Shown here: piece after piece, positions 53,619-63,716 of the stretch
Position numbering within the stretch: position 1 is the first letter of the stretch
How the letters are laid out: every line of letters begins with the position of its first letter
From: Synechococcus sp. LA31
GTDB lineage: Bacteria > Cyanobacteriota > Cyanobacteriia > PCC-6307 > Cyanobiaceae
Assembly: GCF_018502385.1 (NCBI RefSeq)
Contig: NZ_CP075523.1
Span: forward strand, 1,426,001-1,490,000
DNA length: 64,000 nt
Direction of reading: 5' to 3'
Program-made: the position numbers and the translations under genes
Notes under the pieces: generated by a model
What the model was told of the DNA's origin: nothing
The model's database searches: none
Seen by the model: the letters and a program-made list of their open reading frames with translations, nothing else

Positions 53619-54015
53619 GGCTGGCCCTGAGGATCACCAGCTGACCAGCCCCACCCAGCGTGAGCACCCGGTAGCGGGGCAAGGTGAGACCGGGCAGCAA
53701 GGTCTGCCCGCCGAGCTTGGTGTCGTAGAGGCTGAACACACCCGCATTGGTGCGGCTGCTGCCCGCCAGGGCCAAGCGCCCCAGCACCGCCCGCTGGCTG
53801 TTCACGAGCTGCGAGCAGTTCTGAATCAACAGCTGCGCCACCATCGGCAGCCCCCGCTGTCTGCACAGCTCCTGATCCAGGAGGTGAACCAGGCGCGCAG
53901 CGGCAAAGTCTTCAAAATCCTGCTCATCGGGATTGGTGGCCACCAAGGCGCCACCCATCAGCAACACCACCACGCACCAGCCCCAGGGCCTGCCCGATCC
54001 GCCCAGCCGCACCAT
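53605..54015 (-). CDS. DUF4359 membrane-anchored protein
   Basis: This 136-residue protein has an N-terminal hydrophobic segment WGWCVVVLLMGGALVATNP (about 11-29), followed by the DUF4359-like NPDEQDFEDFAAARLVHLLDQELC. Cysteines recur at CRQRGLP and QNCSQLV, and the C-terminal SLYDTKLGGQTLLPGLTLPRYRVLTLGG is beta-rich. I start at ATG 54015; the longer frame to 54183 runs antisense over the tRNA-His gene. Cyanobacterial, function unknown. It is the first gene of the minus-strand deaminase/flavoprotein cluster. Confidence 0.75.
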   Translation of the reverse strand: MVRLGGSGRPWGWCVVVLLMGGALVATNPDEQDFEDFAAARLVHLLDQELCRQRGLPMVAQLLIQNCSQLVNSQRAVLGRLALAGSSRTNAGVFSLYDTKLGGQTLLPGLTLPRYRVLTLGGAGQLVILRASRDEG

Positions 54016-54054
54016 CTGAGGCCGCAACACACCTTGATAGGATCGCGCAGCCCT

Positions 54055-54128
54055 GGCGGGCGTAGCCAAGTGGTTAAGGCACCGGATTGTGATTCCGGCA
54101 TTCGGGGGTTCAAGTCCCCTCGTCCGCC
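54055..54128 (+). tRNA. tRNA-His (anticodon GTG)
   Basis: The acceptor stem is GCGGGCG/CGTCCGC, with an encoded extra G-1 (54055) facing the C discriminator (54128), as required for histidine tRNAs. The anticodon stem is CCGGA/TCCGG with loop TTGTGAT (anticodon GTG). The T arm is GGGGGTTCAAGTCCCCT. No CCA is encoded. A long hairpin terminator follows 7 bases later. Confidence 0.96.
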
Positions 54129-54135
54129 CCTGTTC

Positions 54136-54170
54136 GAAAGCCCCGCCACTCCCTGAGTGGCGGGGCTTTC
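54136..54170. terminator. Bidirectional hairpin terminator between tRNA-His and the DUF1611 gene
   Basis: This is a perfect 16-base inverted repeat, GAAAGCCCCGCCACTC with GAGTGGCGGGGCTTTC, around a CCT loop. It separates the tRNA-His gene (plus) from the convergent DUF1611 gene, whose stop begins 3 bases away. The flanking T runs are short (TTTC) on both strands, so termination may rely on stem strength. Confidence 0.75.
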
Positions 54171-54172
54171 CC

Positions 54173-55252
54173 CTAGGAACCACCAGCTGGCGCCAACACG
54201 GCCTCGAGCAACAGCTCCGCCCCCTGCCGCACCGGATCGATCACCGGCAGAGCAGTGGCGGCCTTGAGCCGCTCCGTCTCAGCCGCCGCCGCCTGGTCAT
54301 CGAGCAGGGCGGTGTTGAGGGCGATTGCCCGCACCCGTGGGCGCACACCATCTGGCCGCCCCAGCGCCGCCAGCGCTTCACAGGCGGCGATCAGCTCCGT
54401 TAGGGGCGGGATTGCTACCGCCGCCGCCCCCGGGCGGGTACGCACGTGGCTCTGGCCGGCACGGTGCACCAACAGCAGATCCGTGGGCTGGCTACCGCGC
54501 AGAAGCGGCAGCGTGGCCGTGGAACCGGGGTGGGCCAGGGAGCCCTGCCCCTCCACCAGCACCAGCGCATCAGGTTGGGCACCCTCAGCGGCGGCCAGCA
54601 CCGCTGCCTCCACCGCACCGGCGGCGTAATCCACCCGCACCGCATCAAGCGCCACGCCCTGACCACTGATCAAGATGCCGGCCTGGCCTGTGCCCACAAA
54701 GCGCGCATCCAGCCCGCGCCGCAGCGCCGCCGCCTGCAGCTCAAGGCAGGCGCTCATCTTGCCCACGGCCATATCTGAACCCACCGCCAGCAGCCGCCGG
54801 CAGGGCAGCTGGGCGCAGCGGGCCGCCGCCACCTCCAGATCGGGCGGTTCGTGGCGCAGATCCCAGATCCATTGACCAGGCGCCAGCGGGATCGCTGAAC
54901 AATCCGGATCAGCCGCCAAACGACTGTGCAGCCCGCTGGCCAAGCTCAGCCCCGCCCTCAGCCCGGCCACCACATCCGCGCGCATCGCTGCCGGCAGCCG
55001 CCCGCCTGAGGGGGCTAGGCCCACCACGGCCACCGCCGGCTTATGTGCCAGCGCAGCTTCCATATCGGCCACCACGGGCACGGAGCGCTCAATCCCGGTG
55101 AGGGTGCGCAGATCAGCGCCGGCATGGTCAGGATCAATCACCGCCACGATCGGCCCGCGCCGATAGCGCAACATCGCCAGGCCGGTTTTGCCGGAGAGAT
55201 TGTTGAGGCCGCCGTGCTGCAACAACACCAATGGGGCATCGGCGCTGAGCAT
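54173..55252 (-). CDS. DUF1611 P-loop protein, DgcN-like (possible D-glutamate N-acetyltransferase)
   Basis: This 359-residue protein has an N-terminal Rossmann-like part (GPIVAVIDPDHAG, VAVVGLAPSGGRLP) and a C-terminal P-loop domain with LLAVGSDMAVGKMSACLEL (G158-K165) and LVLVEGQGSLAHPG. This is the DUF1611/COG3367 family, whose characterised member DgcN acetylates D-glutamate. The ATG at 55252 overlaps the stop of the enolase-family epimerase (ATGA), matching the known dgcN-dgcA partnership. The assignment to D-glutamate is inference; other D/L-amino acids or dipeptides are possible. Confidence 0.8.
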   Translation of the reverse strand: MLSADAPLVLLQHGGLNNLSGKTGLAMLRYRRGPIVAVIDPDHAGADLRTLTGIERSVPVVADMEAALAHKPAVAVVGLAPSGGRLPAAMRADVVAGLRAGLSLASGLHSRLAADPDCSAIPLAPGQWIWDLRHEPPDLEVAAARCAQLPCRRLLAVGSDMAVGKMSACLELQAAALRRGLDARFVGTGQAGILISGQGVALDAVRVDYAAGAVEAAVLAAAEGAQPDALVLVEGQGSLAHPGSTATLPLLRGSQPTDLLLVHRAGQSHVRTRPGAAAVAIPPLTELIAACEALAALGRPDGVRPRVRAIALNTALLDDQAAAAETERLKAATALPVIDPVRQGAELLLEAVLAPAGGS

Positions 55253-56316
55253 CAGGGCACCTCCTGCAACCACTGCACGCCCAGGCCAGGCCGGGCCGCC
55301 GGCCGCAACAGATCTCCCGCGCGCTCGGGACCGGCGCAGGGGTCATCGATCAGGTTGAGGTGGCTATCGAGGTCGGGCCACTGCACCAGCGGCAACAGCT
55401 GGGCGGCCGCGCTGTTGAGCAACCCCCCATCGGAATAGCAACCGAGCATCACACCAAGGCCCAGCCGCCGGGCCGTGTGCGCCATCAGCAGGCCCTCGCT
55501 GAGGCCACCGCACTTCACCAATTTGATGTTGATGCCGTCGACGTGAGGGGCCAGCCGCACCACATCACGCAGATCCCAACAGCTCTCATCCGCCACCACC
55601 GGGGTCGGGGCTAGGCCCTGCAAGGCCGCAAAACCGGCAGCATCAGCCGCCGGATCCAGCAATGGCGGTAAGGGCTGCTCCACCAGCACCACACCTTGAT
55701 CGGCCAACCAGGGGATCATCTGGCGCGCCCCTTCCAGATCCCAGCCGCCATTGGCGTCGATCTGCAGCTCATCGCCGGGGCGCAGGGCGCCGCGCACGGC
55801 CTGCACCAAGGCGCGGTCGTGACTGAGGCCATCGGGGGATCCCAGTTTGAGCTTGATGCGGGTGGCCGGTAGCTGCAGCCGCCAACGCTCGAGCCGCGCG
55901 AGCACCGCTGAGGGCTCTCCCAGCCCGAGCGTCAAACTGGTGGCGACACAAGCAGCTGGATCCAGGCCCCAGAGCCGATGCAGCGGTTGTCCCAGGCGTT
56001 GCCCCCACCAATCGTGCAGGGCCAGATCAAGGCCACAGCGCGCGGGAGGGCTGAGGGAGGCCAACAGCGGCTCCAGTGCCTGCAGCGGTTGGGGGCCCAG
56101 CGGCTCGAGCTGCGGTGCCAGCGCCTCCAATTCCGCCGCGATCGCATCGGTGCAGTAGGCGCGATGGCCGGTCTCAAAGCCGCCGGTTTCGCCGCGGCCG
56201 ATCAGCCCCTCATGCTCCAGATCCACCAGCAGATGCTCCACAACACTGGTGGTGCCGCGGCTGATCGCCAGCGGCACGGCCTTGCTGAGGCGAAAGCGAT
56301 GCAGGCGAAGGCGCAT
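55252..56316 (-). CDS. Enolase-superfamily epimerase, dipeptide epimerase / DgcA-like
   Basis: This 354-residue protein has an N-terminal capping domain and a TIM barrel of the muconate-lactonising/dipeptide-epimerase subgroup. The KxK acid-base motif is RIKLKLG (K155, K157), the metal ligands are D187 (DANGGW), E213 (LVEQPLPP) and D243 (VADES), and the opposite-face base is K265/K268 ([10 protein letters not shown]). It could epimerise L-Ala-D/L-Glu from murein or N-acetyl-glutamate as in DgcA. I start at ATG 56316 ([14 protein letters not shown]); ATG 56346 would add ten residues. It is divergent from miaB. Confidence 0.85.
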   Translation of the reverse strand: MRLRLHRFRLSKAVPLAISRGTTSVVEHLLVDLEHEGLIGRGETGGFETGHRAYCTDAIAAELEALAPQLEPLGPQPLQALEPLLASLSPPARCGLDLALHDWWGQRLGQPLHRLWGLDPAACVATSLTLGLGEPSAVLARLERWRLQLPATRIKLKLGSPDGLSHDRALVQAVRGALRPGDELQIDANGGWDLEGARQMIPWLADQGVVLVEQPLPPLLDPAADAAGFAALQGLAPTPVVADESCWDLRDVVRLAPHVDGINIKLVKCGGLSEGLLMAHTARRLGLGVMLGCYSDGGLLNSAAAQLLPLVQWPDLDSHLNLIDDPCAGPERAGDLLRPAARPGLGVQWLQEVP

Positions 56317-56401
56317 GGCCCCACGGCGTTGTGTCGAAGCTGGCACAGATCAGCCAGACGCGCCGCAAGCCCCCCAACTAGCGATAGCGGAAACTGGTGC
56401 G

Positions 56402-57799
56402 ATGACGGCGACACAACGCAGCGCCCCCCCCACGCCGACGGCAGCGGAGAGCGGGCGCGGCAGCTACTGGATCACCACCTTCGGCTGCCAGATGAACAAG
56501 GCAGATTCCGAGCGCATGGCCGGGATCCTCGAATCGATGGGCTACCGCGAGGCCCAGGCTGAGCTCGAGGCCGACCTCGTGCTTTACAACACCTGCACGA
56601 TTCGCGACAACGCCGAACAGAAGGTTTACAGCTATCTCGGCCGTCAGGCCCAGCGCAAGCGCACCAACCCCAACCTCACCCTGGTGGTAGCCGGCTGCGT
56701 GGCTCAGCAGGAAGGCGAATCACTGCTGCGGCGCGTCCCTGAGCTGGATCTGGTGATGGGCCCCCAGCACGCCAACCGACTGGATGTGCTGCTGAGCCAG
56801 GTGGAGCAGGGCCAGCAGGTGGTGGCCACCGAAGAGCACCACATCCTTGAAGACATCACCACAGCCCGCCGCGACAGCAGCATCTGCGGGTGGGTGAATG
56901 TGATTTATGGGTGCAACGAGCGCTGCACCTACTGCGTGGTGCCCTCGGTGCGCGGCAAGGAGCAATCGCGCCTACCCGAAGCGATCAAGCTCGAGATGGA
57001 GGGGCTGGCCGCCCTGGGCTTCAAGGAGATCACCCTGCTGGGCCAAAACATCGATGCCTACGGCCGCGACCTACCAGGCATCACCCCAGAGGGTCGCCGC
57101 GAGCACACCCTCACGGATCTGCTGCAATTCGTGCACAACGTGGAGGGGCTGGAGCGCATCCGCTTCGCCACAAGCCACCCGCGTTATTTCACCGAGCGGC
57201 TCATCGATGCCTGCGCCGATCTGCCCAAGGTGTGCGAGCACTTCCACATCCCCTTCCAGAGTGGCGACGACGACGTGCTCAAGGCGATGGCCCGCGGCTA
57301 CACGGTGGATCGCTACCGCCGGATCATCGATCGCATCCGCGAGCGCATGCCCGACGCCTCGATCAGCGCCGATGTGATCGTGGCCTTCCCGGGTGAAAGC
57401 GATGCCCAATACCGCCGCACGCTCGATCTGATCGAGGAGATCGGCTTTGATCAGGTGAACACCGCTGCTTATTCGCCGCGGCCCAACACCCCCGCAGCCA
57501 ACTGGCCAAACCAGCTGAGCGAGGCGGTGAAGGTGGAGCGGCTGCGCGAGATCAACGCCCTGGTGGAACGGATAGCCCGGCAGCGCAGTGCCCGTTACGC
57601 CGGCCGCATCGAAGAGGTGCTTGTGGAGGGCATCAACCCCAAGGACCCCAATCAAGTGATGGGGCGCACCCGCACCAACCGCCTCACCTTCTTCCCCGCA
57701 GGCCGGGCCGATGGTGACCAATGGCAGCCCGGCGATCTGGTGGATGTGCGCATCGAGGAGGTGCGGGCTTTCTCCCTCAGCGGTGCGGCCCTGCGCTGA
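56402..57799 (+). CDS. miaB: tRNA-2-methylthio-N6-dimethylallyladenosine synthase
   Basis: This radical-SAM methylthiotransferase modifies A37 of tRNAs reading UNN codons. The 465-residue protein has the N-terminal cluster cysteines C29, C65 and C99 ([24 protein letters not shown]), the radical-SAM motif [14 protein letters not shown] (C171, C175, C178) and a C-terminal TRAM domain ([29 protein letters not shown]). The upstream frame to 56249 is the complement of the epimerase gene, so I use ATG 56402. Confidence 0.96.
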   Translation: MTATQRSAPPTPTAAESGRGSYWITTFGCQMNKADSERMAGILESMGYREAQAELEADLVLYNTCTIRDNAEQKVYSYLGRQAQRKRTNPNLTLVVAGCVAQQEGESLLRRVPELDLVMGPQHANRLDVLLSQVEQGQQVVATEEHHILEDITTARRDSSICGWVNVIYGCNERCTYCVVPSVRGKEQSRLPEAIKLEMEGLAALGFKEITLLGQNIDAYGRDLPGITPEGRREHTLTDLLQFVHNVEGLERIRFATSHPRYFTERLIDACADLPKVCEHFHIPFQSGDDDVLKAMARGYTVDRYRRIIDRIRERMPDASISADVIVAFPGESDAQYRRTLDLIEEIGFDQVNTAAYSPRPNTPAANWPNQLSEAVKVERLREINALVERIARQRSARYAGRIEEVLVEGINPKDPNQVMGRTRTNRLTFFPAGRADGDQWQPGDLVDVRIEEVRAFSLSGAALR

Positions 57800-57852
57800 C
57801 CCTGGTCAGCGACTGAATCGCTGATACGTTTGGCCCCTGCTATTCCGCTTAC

Positions 57853-58947
57853 ATGAGCTCCGAACCCACGCAACTCGGCCTGGTGTTCGGAGGCGTGTCA
57901 GGTGAGCATGCGGTCTCGATCCGCTCAGCCAACACCGTGGCCGCAGCCCTGCGCCGCGGCGCCAATGCCAACCGCTACCGCCTGAGCTGCTTCTATATCG
58001 ACCAATGGGGTCATTGGTGGCCGCCGGCCGTGGCCGATGCCGTGCTGGCCAAGGGCACACCGGCCCAGCGTGAGGAGCTGCCGGCGTCCCAGTTACGACC
58101 CGGTTTCCAGGGCTTCCCCGAGGGCGCTCTTGATGTGCAGGTGTGGGTGCCGGTGCTGCATGGCCCCAATGGGGAAGACGGCACCATCCAGGGGCTGTTC
58201 AGCCTGATGCAAGTGCCCTTTGTGGGTTCTGGGGTGCTTGGCTCAGCCGTGGGCATGGATAAACAGGCCATGAAAGCCGCCTTCGCCGCTGCAGGCCTAC
58301 CGCAGGTGCCGTATGCCTGCGTGGATGCCCAGGAGCTCAGCCGGGCACCAGAAGCGCTGCTCAATCGGCTGGAGCAGCACCTGGGCTATCCCTGCTTCAT
58401 CAAGCCCGCCAACCTCGGCTCCTCGGTGGGTATCAGCAAGGCCAGCAACCGCGGGGAGCTGCTGGCCGGCCTAGAGCTCGCTGCCGGCCACGACCCGCGG
58501 CTGGTGGTGGAGCAAGGCGTGGATGCACGGGAGCTGGAGTGCGCCGTGCTCGGGGGCCGCAGCATGAAAGCCTCCGTGCTGGGTGAGATCTGCTTTGACG
58601 CCGACTGGTACGACTACGAGACCAAATACAGCGCTGGCAAAAGCCACACCGTGATTCCGGCCGAGGTGCCCGAAGCCCTGAGCGAGCAAGCGCGAGCCAT
58701 GGCCATCGCTGCCTGCCGGGCCGTGGCGGCCGAGGGTTTGGCACGGGTCGATTTCTTCTTCGAGCGCAACAGCGGCACGCTCTGGCTCAATGAGATCAAT
58801 ACCCTGCCGGGCTTCACCAGCCAGAGCATGTATCCGATGCTCTGGGAGGCCACAGGATTACCGCTTGAGGAGTTAGTGCACCAACTGGTGCAACTGGCGC
58901 AAGAATCAGGCCTACCAGCACTGAGCAAGAGGGCTTTCGCCGCATGA
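57853..58947 (+). CDS. ddl: D-alanine--D-alanine ligase
   Basis: It makes the D-Ala-D-Ala terminus of peptidoglycan precursors. The 364-residue ATP-grasp enzyme has [51 protein letters not shown] (ATP), [15 protein letters not shown] and the metal-binding [26 protein letters not shown]. It begins the ddl-unknown-ftsQ-ftsZ group, a remnant of the division and cell wall cluster. It overlaps the next gene by 4 bases (ATGA). Confidence 0.96.
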   Translation: MSSEPTQLGLVFGGVSGEHAVSIRSANTVAAALRRGANANRYRLSCFYIDQWGHWWPPAVADAVLAKGTPAQREELPASQLRPGFQGFPEGALDVQVWVPVLHGPNGEDGTIQGLFSLMQVPFVGSGVLGSAVGMDKQAMKAAFAAAGLPQVPYACVDAQELSRAPEALLNRLEQHLGYPCFIKPANLGSSVGISKASNRGELLAGLELAAGHDPRLVVEQGVDARELECAVLGGRSMKASVLGEICFDADWYDYETKYSAGKSHTVIPAEVPEALSEQARAMAIAACRAVAAEGLARVDFFFERNSGTLWLNEINTLPGFTSQSMYPMLWEATGLPLEELVHQLVQLAQESGLPALSKRAFAA

Positions 58948-59354
58948 GTCATGGGTTGCTGTGGCTGCCTCTGCTGGTGGTCTTCCCTCTGATCACCGCT
59001 TTGGGCTGGCTGGAACGCCGCCGTCAGCGCCTTTTCCGCGAATGGGCGGACGGCGCAGAACTCTCCAAACTCGATGACTGCGGTGGTGCCCGGCTGATCA
59101 GCGGTCTGCTCAGTTGGAGCGTGTTCGAGTCGGGAACGTTGGTGGAGATGGGGCAGTTCGAGGTGAAAACCCTTGAGAAAGTGGAGCTGCTGGCGCTGGG
59201 CTCAGGCGAAGCACCCCTCACCGAGGAGTCCCAGGGGGCCTGCCGGCTTCGACTGATCAGCGGCAGCAACCACGCCGATGTGCCCTTTGCCGACGCCGAA
59301 CGGGCCCGCCGCTGGATCACCGAGCTGATGACACGCTCCCGCTGCGAGCTGTGA
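58944..59354 (+). CDS. Membrane-anchored protein of unknown function, between ddl and ftsQ
   Basis: This 136-residue protein has an N-terminal anchor [18 protein letters not shown] (about 5-22), a basic stretch [16 protein letters not shown], then a cytosolic domain with [39 protein letters not shown] and a C-terminal [16 protein letters not shown]. It is coupled by ATGA to ddl and by GTGA to ftsQ, so it is translated as part of the division cluster. I recognise no family. The context suggests a divisome or cell-wall role, which is inference. Confidence 0.7.
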   Translation: MSHGLLWLPLLVVFPLITALGWLERRRQRLFREWADGAELSKLDDCGGARLISGLLSWSVFESGTLVEMGQFEVKTLEKVELLALGSGEAPLTEESQGACRLRLISGSNHADVPFADAERARRWITELMTRSRCEL

Positions 59355-60271
59355 CCAAAACACCTGAGCGGCCTGGGCTGGCACCCGAACGGCGGCGACA
59401 GCTTCGTCAGCAGCGCCGGCAGGAGCGCCTACGCCAAATCTGGCGCATCAGCCTGTTCACAGCGGCCGCCACAGGCCTGGGCTGGGCCCTGCTGAGGGAA
59501 GGCTGGGTGCTGCGATCGGCAGATCAGGTGGAGGTTGTGGGTAGCTCGCTCGTAACACGGGAGCAAGTGCTGCGCGAAGCGCAGCTGCGCCTACCCCAGC
59601 CACTGCTTGCGCTGCGGCCTCAGGAGCTCGCTCAACGCCTGTCAGCCGGTCTACCCGTGGAGCAGGTGCAGGTGAGCCGGCTGATGCTGCCGCCCAGGCT
59701 GCGTATCAGCCTGGTGGAGCGGGAAGCCGTGGCCCAGGCCCAGCGCCGCACCAGTGGCGGCAGCGAACGCGGCTACGTGGACCGTTTGGGCAACTGGATG
59801 ACCAGCCGCCAGCAGCGGGGCAGCGGCGGGGCGCGTACACCCCAGGTGATGGTGATGGGCTGGCAGGAGCGTCTGCGGCCGCCATTGGCCGCTGTGTTGG
59901 CCCAGCAGGATCAGATGGGCAGCACCCTCCAGCAGGTGCGCTTTGAACCCAATGGCAGCCTCTGGCTGCGCACCGCTGCTTTGGGAGATGTGCACCTCGG
60001 CCCCCCCGATGAGCGACTGCGGCGCCGCCTCGATGTGCTGCGCCATCTCTCGGCCCATCTACCGAAGCAAATGAAAACCCTGAAGATCCAATCGATCGAT
60101 CTGAGCGATCCAGAGCAACCAGAACTGGGTCTACCCGGCAAAGGCCGAATCAGCATCGCTGGGCTACAGAAGGCCATCGAAGCCGCCAATCGCCCCGCCA
60201 CGGCGAATGGCACGCCGGCAACAGCATCGACATCATTACCAGCCGTTCCAGCTCGCTCCCTCGGCGACTGA
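59351..60271 (+). CDS. ftsQ: Cell division protein FtsQ (POTRA domain)
   Basis: This bitopic divisome protein links early and late division proteins. The 306-residue protein (GTG start at 59351, overlapping the previous stop) has a long Arg/Gln-rich cytosolic N-terminus, one transmembrane helix (IWRISLFTAAATGLGWALL), a POTRA domain (VEVVGSSLVTREQVLREAQLRL) and a beta region with SLVEREAVAQAQ and YVDRLGNWM. A Pro/Ala/Thr-rich tail follows residue 280. It is followed by ftsZ, as in many bacteria. Confidence 0.9.
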   Translation: MTKTPERPGLAPERRRQLRQQRRQERLRQIWRISLFTAAATGLGWALLREGWVLRSADQVEVVGSSLVTREQVLREAQLRLPQPLLALRPQELAQRLSAGLPVEQVQVSRLMLPPRLRISLVEREAVAQAQRRTSGGSERGYVDRLGNWMTSRQQRGSGGARTPQVMVMGWQERLRPPLAAVLAQQDQMGSTLQQVRFEPNGSLWLRTAALGDVHLGPPDERLRRRLDVLRHLSAHLPKQMKTLKIQSIDLSDPEQPELGLPGKGRISIAGLQKAIEAANRPATANGTPATASTSLPAVPARSLGD

Positions 60272-60319
60272 TCCAACCGCTCCGCTAGCTGGATACTGCG
60301 AGTGCAAACGGTGACAGGC

Positions 60320-60341
60320 TGTTGCGATCGATCTAGCAACA
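60320..60341. promoter_or_regulatory. Small inverted repeat upstream of ftsZ
   Basis: The sequence TGTTGC-GATCGATCTA-GCAACA forms a perfect six-base stem 48 bases before the ftsZ start, inside the 118-base ftsQ-ftsZ gap. It has no T tract and so is not a terminator. It could be an operator or 5'-leader hairpin, or chance. Confidence 0.3.
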
Positions 60342-60389
60342 AGCAAAGTATGTGGATTCCTGCGGCTGATCGAGCAGATCAACGACATA

Positions 60390-61535
<1,146 letters not shown>

Positions 61536-61544
61536 AGCTCAAGA

Positions 61545-61637
61545 GGGTGACCCGGAGTCCACGCCTGCTCGGAGCATCCCGTGTGGCTGCTCCCTTCCGG
61601 TCCTGACCAGATTTGGGCGTCCGGGCCGCATGGGTCC
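61545..61637 (-). ncRNA. ffs: Signal recognition particle RNA (4.5S, bacterial small type)
   Basis: The minus strand contains the universally conserved SRP helix-8 core GGTCAGGACCGGAAGGGAGCAGCC in two parts (about 61585-61610), including the GGAA tetraloop and the AGCA bulge. The flanks pair: ACGCC with GGCGT, and GACCC near the 5' end with GGGTC near the 3' end, closing a hairpin of about 93 bases. The ends are approximate to a few bases. It lies tail-to-tail with ftsZ and head-to-head with panB. Confidence 0.9.
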
Positions 61638-61648
61638 GAGTCGTTCAG

Positions 61649-62503
61649 ATGCTAGCAATAGGCCTCGGCCAAGAGGGCTCTGGCGTGCGACCAGCTGATC
61701 TGCTCACCTGTAAGCAGGAGGGACGACCCATCGCCGCCCTCACCGCTTGGGATGCGCTCTCAGCAGCTCTGGTGGAGCAGGCGGGCGCTGATCTGATCCT
61801 GGTTGGCGATTCCTTGGCGATGGTGGTGCTGGGCCATGCCACCACCCTGCCGGTCACGCTGGAAGAAATGATCCTGCACACCCGCGCCGTGGGGCGCGGC
61901 CTGCAGCGTCCACCAGCACAGCAGCCCCTGATCGTGACCGATCTGCCCTTTCTCAGCTATCAGTGCGGGCTGGATGCCGCCGTGGCCGCCGCGGGGCGCG
62001 TGCTCAAAGACAGCCCAGCCGCCGCCGTGAAGCTGGAGGGTGGTGAACCCGAAACCGTGGCGGTGGTGGATCGCCTGGTGCGCAGCGGCATCCCGGTGAT
62101 GGCTCATCTGGGCCTCACCCCGCAATCGGTGCATCAACTGGGCTACCGGCGCCAGGCCAACGATCCCCTCACGCAGGAGCGGTTGCGGCGCAACGCCCGC
62201 GATTTGCAAGCCGCCGGGTGCTTTGCCCTGGTGCTGGAGCACGTTCCAGCTGAGTTGGCGGCAGGCCTCAGCCGTGAGCTCACGCTTCCGGTCATCGGCA
62301 TTGGTGCCGGTGATCAGTGCGACGGCCAGGTGCGGGTCACCGCAGATCTACTGGGGCTCACCGAGCGCCAGCCCCCCTTTTCTCCGCCCCTGCTGGATGG
62401 TCGTCGGCTATGCATCGAGGCCCTCAAGGGATGGGTTGGGGCGCTGCAGCCCCAGAGCCCTCCTCCCACCACTCCAGCAGCTCCCGCAACACCGCATTGC
62501 TGA
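61649..62503 (+). CDS. panB: 3-methyl-2-oxobutanoate hydroxymethyltransferase
   Basis: This is the first step of pantothenate synthesis, making ketopantoate from ketoisovalerate and methylene-THF. The 284-residue barrel has [36 protein letters not shown] in pieces (Mg and substrate loop GDSLAM), [26 protein letters not shown]-like YRR and [16 protein letters not shown]. The conserved region starts near GTG 61685 ([12 protein letters not shown]), an alternative to ATG 61649. Its last 80 bases overlap hemW on the other strand; the Pro-rich tail there is non-conserved. Confidence 0.92.
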   Translation: MLAIGLGQEGSGVRPADLLTCKQEGRPIAALTAWDALSAALVEQAGADLILVGDSLAMVVLGHATTLPVTLEEMILHTRAVGRGLQRPPAQQPLIVTDLPFLSYQCGLDAAVAAAGRVLKDSPAAAVKLEGGEPETVAVVDRLVRSGIPVMAHLGLTPQSVHQLGYRRQANDPLTQERLRRNARDLQAAGCFALVLEHVPAELAAGLSRELTLPVIGIGAGDQCDGQVRVTADLLGLTERQPPFSPPLLDGRRLCIEALKGWVGALQPQSPPPTTPAAPATPHC

Positions 62504-63716
62504 GGGCCAATCCCTCCGGATCGCTCAGACGCCAGCGCGGCCCCTCCCGCCTCAGCAGCCCCTGTTCCACAAACGGCTGCCAGCGGCGCAGCAATGCTGC
62601 TGGCACCTCCAGCAACACCCCTTCCCTCCGGCGCAATCCCACCATCCACTGCTCATCAAGGGGCATCCCTTCCGCCGGCTCCTGGCCCACTGGCACGGCA
62701 CGCTCCGCCTGCTCGAGCCAAGCGGCGTAGCCCTCACGGGTGCGTGGCCGGGCCTCACGCACACCCCAGGGGGCTCCTGTGGCCCCCATGCCAAAGCCCC
62801 ACCAGCCGCCGCCGCCGCTCCAATAGACACGGTTGTGGCGCGAGGCATGACCCGGCAAGGCGTAGTTGGAGATCTCGTAGTGGCCGTAGCCGGCGGCCGC
62901 CAGCCGCTCGGCCGTGAGCTCCATCAAATCTGCGGCCAAATCGCTTTCCGGCAGCGCTAGAGCACCGCGTCGCTCCAAGCGCTCAAACACCGTGCCGGGC
63001 TCCACGATCAGGTCGTATACCGAGAGATGGGGCGGCTGGAGAGCAATGGCCTGCTCCAGCTGCTCACGCCAGCTCGCCAGGGTCTGGCCCGGTAACCCCT
63101 GGATCAGATCGAGGCTCCAGCTCTGCAGGCGGCCGCTGCGCTGGGCCTGTTGCAACCAGCCGGCGGCTTCCATCAGATCAGCGCAGCGATGCCGACGCCC
63201 CAGCTGCTCCAGCACTGCATCGCTGAAGCTCTGCCCCCCCAGACTCACCCGATTCACGCCGGCAGCCAAATAAGCGGCGAGGCGTGTTTGATCAAAGCTG
63301 GCGGGATCGAGTTCAAGGCTCACCTCAGCGCCGGGGGCGATCCCGTAGCGCCGCCGCAGCGCCAGCAGCAGCTGCCGCAGCTGTTCGTCGCTCAGGAGCG
63401 ATGGTGTGCCGCCACCCACATACACGGTGCTCAGAGGCGGCCCCGGCGCCGCCGCGACGATCTCGCGATGCAGCAGCTGCAGATAGCGGCTGATCGAGGT
63501 ACTGCCTGGCGCACCGGCTTCTGCACTGGCGTGATCCCCCAGCGGTACCACCGGGAAATCGCAGTAGAAGCAGCGCCGATGGCAGAAGGGAACGTGCAGG
63601 TAGGCACTGCGGGGCGGCCAACCGCCGGGGCCAAGCCGGTTACCTCCCCGGGCCAAAGCTGCTGGGATCAGGCATGCTGCCCCTTTAAAGCCGTCGGCAG
63701 CCACAGCAACGGTCAT
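62424..63716 (-). CDS. hemW: HemW-like radical SAM heme chaperone (CPO-like)
   Basis: This protein of about 430 residues is of the HemN/HemW family. The cluster motif is [11 protein letters not shown] (CxxxCxxC), with [37 protein letters not shown] and [19 protein letters not shown] following. It has HemW rather than true HemN features (no long N-terminal region before the cluster), so it is more likely a heme-handling protein than coproporphyrinogen dehydrogenase. The N-terminus is uncertain: ATG 63716 shares a CATG with the divergent PIN gene, and TTG 63653 is an alternative. Confidence 0.88.
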   Translation of the reverse strand: MTVAVAADGFKGAACLIPAALARGGNRLGPGGWPPRSAYLHVPFCHRRCFYCDFPVVPLGDHASAEAGAPGSTSISRYLQLLHREIVAAAPGPPLSTVYVGGGTPSLLSDEQLRQLLLALRRRYGIAPGAEVSLELDPASFDQTRLAAYLAAGVNRVSLGGQSFSDAVLEQLGRRHRCADLMEAAGWLQQAQRSGRLQSWSLDLIQGLPGQTLASWREQLEQAIALQPPHLSVYDLIVEPGTVFERLERRGALALPESDLAADLMELTAERLAAAGYGHYEISNYALPGHASRHNRVYWSGGGGWWGFGMGATGAPWGVREARPRTREGYAAWLEQAERAVPVGQEPAEGMPLDEQWMVGLRRREGVLLEVPAALLRRWQPFVEQGLLRREGPRWRLSDPEGLALSNAVLRELLEWWEEGSGAAAPQPIP

